From Mycolicibacterium brumae (GTDB lineage Bacteria > Actinomycetota > Actinomycetes > Mycobacteriales > Mycobacteriaceae), in NCBI RefSeq assembly GCF_025215495.1, contig NZ_CP104302.1:1612001-1676000 (forward strand): a DNA stretch of 64,000 nt, written 5' to 3'. The position numbers were made by a program, and so were the translations under genes. Within the stretch, counting starts at the first letter, position 1, and each line of letters opens with the position of its first letter. Positions 61,684 to 64,000 of this stretch are shown here, piece by piece. The notes beneath the pieces were generated by a model, which saw only the letters and a list, made by a program, of their open reading frames with translations, was not told where the DNA came from and made no database searches.

Positions 61684-62691
61684 ATGAACAATCGCCGACA
61701 GGACACGCTGGCCCCCACGGACCCGGACACCGCGGCTCGAACCGAATCAGGCGAATCGGTGTCCGGATCGGTGCGGATCTCGGACATGGTGGCGCCGCGA
61801 AAGATCCCGCCGGGCGCGGGCTGGCGGCGCGTCGTGCACGCCGGCACATTCCACGCTTTCAATCCGGGGGAGTCCCGCGCGGAACGCCACCATCGGGAGC
61901 TCTGCGACCGGATCCGGCGCCATATCCGACGCCAGTACGTGATCGCGGTGGTGTCCGGCAAGGGTGGGGTGGGCAAGACGACGATCACCGCCGCGATCGG
62001 CGCGGTGTTCCGCGAGGTGCGCCCGGAGAACATCGTCGCCGTCGACGCTGTTCCGGGTTTCGGCACGCTGGCGGGCCGGATCGACGAGAACCCGCCCGGT
62101 GACTATGACGCGGTGTTGGGCGACACCGATGTGCAGGGTTACGCAGACATCCGAGAACACCTGGGGCAGAACGCTATCGGACTGGATGTGCTCGCCGGAA
62201 ACCGGTCCTCGGACCAGTCCAGACCGTTGACCCCGGAGATGTTCGCCGGGGTGCTGGCCCGGCTGCGCCGCACGCACACCGTCATCCTCATCGACACCGC
62301 AGACGATCTCGAACACCCGGTGATGGGCGCGGTGCTCGACGCCGCCGACACCGTCGTGTTCGTCTCCGGACTGACTCCGGACAACTCGTTGCCGGTGACC
62401 CGATCCATCGACCTGATGCGTTCGTTCGGTCGCCACGATCTGGTCTCCCGCAGCATGGTGATCCTCAACGACAGCCGCGATCGCTACGACCGGGCCGCGC
62501 GCAACTATCTCACCGAACGGTTCACCCAGTGCGGGGCGATCGTCGAGTTCCTGCCCTATGACCCGCATCTGGGCAAGGGCGGCATCCTGGATATCGCGAA
62601 CGAGGCGAACAAGACGACCCGGCTTCGGCTGGCCGAGATCACCGCCGACCTGGCGGACAAGTACACCCCGGACGCCGAACGGCCGTTGTGA
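61684..62691 (+). CDS. MinD/ParA-like P-loop ATPase of the ESX locus (Rv3888c-like)
   Basis: This 335-residue protein has an acidic, disordered N terminus (1-40) and then a deviant Walker A KGGVGKTT in VIAVVSGKGGVGKTTITAAIG (about 90-110). VILIDTADDLEHP resembles a Walker B, and VVFVSGLTPDNSLPVTRSIDLM is MinD-like. ESX loci commonly encode such ATPases; their role is thought to be spatial or regulatory. GAAAGGTGGTG precedes the ATG. The stop overlaps the eccD ATG (TGATG). Confidence 0.88.
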   Translation: MNNRRQDTLAPTDPDTAARTESGESVSGSVRISDMVAPRKIPPGAGWRRVVHAGTFHAFNPGESRAERHHRELCDRIRRHIRRQYVIAVVSGKGGVGKTTITAAIGAVFREVRPENIVAVDAVPGFGTLAGRIDENPPGDYDAVLGDTDVQGYADIREHLGQNAIGLDVLAGNRSSDQSRPLTPEMFAGVLARLRRTHTVILIDTADDLEHPVMGAVLDAADTVVFVSGLTPDNSLPVTRSIDLMRSFGRHDLVSRSMVILNDSRDRYDRAARNYLTERFTQCGAIVEFLPYDPHLGKGGILDIANEANKTTRLRLAEITADLADKYTPDAERPL

Positions 62692-64000
62692 TGACTGCGA
62701 CCGACGTCGCCTCCGCGGACCCGCCGGCGGTGTCGTTCCCGGCGCGCTGCCTGGTGGCGGTGATCTGCGGTGACCAGCTCGTCTCCCAGGTCTACCCGGC
62801 GTCGGTGCCGGTCGAGGCCTTCCTCGATGACATCGTCGAACTGCTCGACGAGGAGCTCAAACGTCGTGGCCGCGCGGGCCTGGACACCGGCATCGGATAT
62901 GAGCTGTTGCGCGCCAACGGAACCCGGCTCGATATCGGCCGGACCTTGGACGAACTGGGTGTCGAAGACGGCGCCACCCTGGTGTTCGGTCCCGCCGCCG
63001 AGGGCGAGGGGTTCGAGCCGCAGTGCGAATCGCTGTCCACCGGACTGGCTCAGGTCGGACGCCGCCTGTTCCCGCCGATGACACCGCGGACCGTCGCGCA
63101 CACCGCGATGGCGGTGCTCGCTGCGGTGTGCGCCACCCTGCTGGCCGGATCGCTGCGCACCCGGTTGGCCGACGACGGCGCGGCCGCCGCCGTGGTGACG
63201 GGCACGGCCGGGCTGCTGGCGACCGGCGCGGCGGCCGCGGTGTGGCGCTGGTGGCCACGCCGCGACGACCTGCTGTGCGGATTCGGCTGGCTCGCGGCGC
63301 CGCAGCTGGCCGCGGCGTGCGCGGCGGCCGCCCCCGGTGACCTGGGCGCCCCGCACGCGTTCGTCGCCGCGGTGGCCGCGGCGGTGGCGGTGGTCGCGCT
63401 GACGAGGGTGACGGGCCGGGAGATGCCGGTGGCCGCCGCTGTGGTCACGCTGTGCGCGTTGGCCGGCGCGCTGGCGGCTGCCCGGATGTGGCGTCCGGTG
63501 CCGGCGCAATGGCTGGCGATGTGCGCGCTGCTCGCGCTGCTGGTGCTGCTGACGATCGCGCCGAATATCGCGCTGCGCGCAGCCCGCATCCGGCCGCCGC
63601 ACTTCGGGTCGATCACCGGTCGCGACCTGTTCCACCGGGCCGACGGCATGCCGGTGGACGCGGTGGCTCCGGTGGACCCGGACGGCGCCGCCGGTGATGA
63701 CGGGGCCGACCCGACACCGCGCGGCGACCAGGTCGCCGCCGCGGCCGTCCGGGCCAACGGGCTGCTCACCGGGCTGTGCGCCGCGGCCGGAGTCGCGCTG
63801 CCGCCGGCGGTGTGGGTGACCCTGGATCCCGGCGCGCCCAAGGCGACCGGAGCGGCCGTCCTGGCCGGGCTGATGGCGCTGATCTTCCTGATCCGGTCCC
63901 GCAACTTCGCCGACCGTCGCCAGAGCGTCGCGCTGATCCTCGGTGGCTGCGTCGCGGTGTGCGCCGGGGTGACCCGCTATCTGCTCGGCGCGCCGGCCGG
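62691..64000 (+). CDS. eccD2: Type VII secretion membrane component EccD (EccD2-like, partial)
   Basis: The frame is open to the window end (436 codons visible). The first about 100 residues form the ubiquitin-like cytoplasmic domain of EccD (ARCLVAVICGDQLVSQVYPAS, then YELLRANGTRLDIG). From residue about 130 at least nine hydrophobic helices follow, such as TVAHTAMAVLAAVCATLLAGS and WLAMCALLALLVLLTIAPNI; the family has eleven. EccD dimers form the vestibule of the ESX membrane pore. The ATG overlaps the stop of the MinD-like gene. In ESX-2 loci mycP2, eccE2 and eccA2 would follow, outside this window. Confidence 0.9.
   Translation, partial: MTATDVASADPPAVSFPARCLVAVICGDQLVSQVYPASVPVEAFLDDIVELLDEELKRRGRAGLDTGIGYELLRANGTRLDIGRTLDELGVEDGATLVFGPAAEGEGFEPQCESLSTGLAQVGRRLFPPMTPRTVAHTAMAVLAAVCATLLAGSLRTRLADDGAAAAVVTGTAGLLATGAAAAVWRWWPRRDDLLCGFGWLAAPQLAAACAAAAPGDLGAPHAFVAAVAAAVAVVALTRVTGREMPVAAAVVTLCALAGALAAARMWRPVPAQWLAMCALLALLVLLTIAPNIALRAARIRPPHFGSITGRDLFHRADGMPVDAVAPVDPDGAAGDDGADPTPRGDQVAAAAVRANGLLTGLCAAAGVALPPAVWVTLDPGAPKATGAAVLAGLMALIFLIRSRNFADRRQSVALILGGCVAVCAGVTRYLLGAPA

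Noticed and set aside
1..64000. tRNA, rRNA or prophage genes
   Set aside because: Intergenic gaps are short and none shows a cloverleaf-like or rRNA-like sequence. The only mobile element with supporting evidence is the IS21 element.

Overview
The window is about 64 kb of very GC-rich DNA from an actinobacterium, almost certainly a non-tuberculous Mycobacterium/Mycolicibacterium-type organism. The evidence is the pafA, pafB-pafC-tatA-tatC-helY order (proteasome and Tat neighbourhood), the aerobic cobalamin genes cobL-cobM-cobK and cobIJ-cobH, and a PE/PPE/Esx/EspG/EccD type VII secretion locus. At least eight genes show a TANNNT box 6-7 bases before an ATG or GTG, the mycobacterial leaderless-mRNA arrangement. 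No rRNA, tRNA or CRISPR array was seen.

Layout. 1-3052: succinate dehydrogenase/fumarate reductase operon (membrane subunit cut by the window edge). 3054-4825 (minus): Fic-domain protein overlapping a DUF294-type nucleotidyltransferase. 5050-11711: APC permease, two urea-carboxylase-associated proteins, a carboxyltransferase-only urea carboxylase and allophanate hydrolase, coupled by 4-base overlaps from the second accessory protein onward. 11713-13670 (minus): DUF1023 alpha/beta hydrolase and a small partner. 13786-24950: agmatine/putrescine region, with N-carbamoylputrescine amidase, agmatine deiminase, GABA aminotransferase, an ATP-grasp ligase with a histone-like Lys/Ala tail, a serine hydrolase, a large PLP decarboxylase and a PucR regulator.

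24987-37599: pafA, then an interposed island (a two-TM protein gene split by a complete IS21-family element, a class III Fic protein, a SnoaL-like protein and a possible ASCH-like protein), then pafB, pafC, tatA, tatC, helY. 37716-44818: DUF4333 protein, 5'-3' exonuclease, M24 peptidase, PPOX oxidoreductase, SDR, then cobL-cobM-cobK reached through two tandem 53-bp repeats.

44815-55005: an Rpn-like PD-(D/E)XK protein, a DUF4139 protein, and a MerR regulator with a B12-binding domain (CarH/LitR photoreceptor type). Opposite it lies an apparent light/singlet-oxygen response operon: FAD oxidoreductase, DUF1365, cyclopropane-fatty-acid-synthase-like methyltransferase, photolyase, SDR. 55041-57136 (minus): cobIJ and cobH, so the B12-dependent sensor and its likely targets sit between two blocks of B12 biosynthesis genes. 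57184-64000: an MpaB-family oxygenase gene, then a locus in ESX-2 gene order (PE, PPE, EsxD-like, EsxC-like, EspG, MinD-like ATPase, EccD) that runs off the window and has no eccB/eccC in front of it.

The most interesting elements are the B12 photoreceptor module with a 10-bp-phased candidate operator (48942-48971), the ATP-grasp/serine hydrolase/decarboxylase trio, the biotin-carboxylase-less urea carboxylase operon, and the ATGA-coupled micro-ORF chain made by a duplicated repeat in front of cobL.
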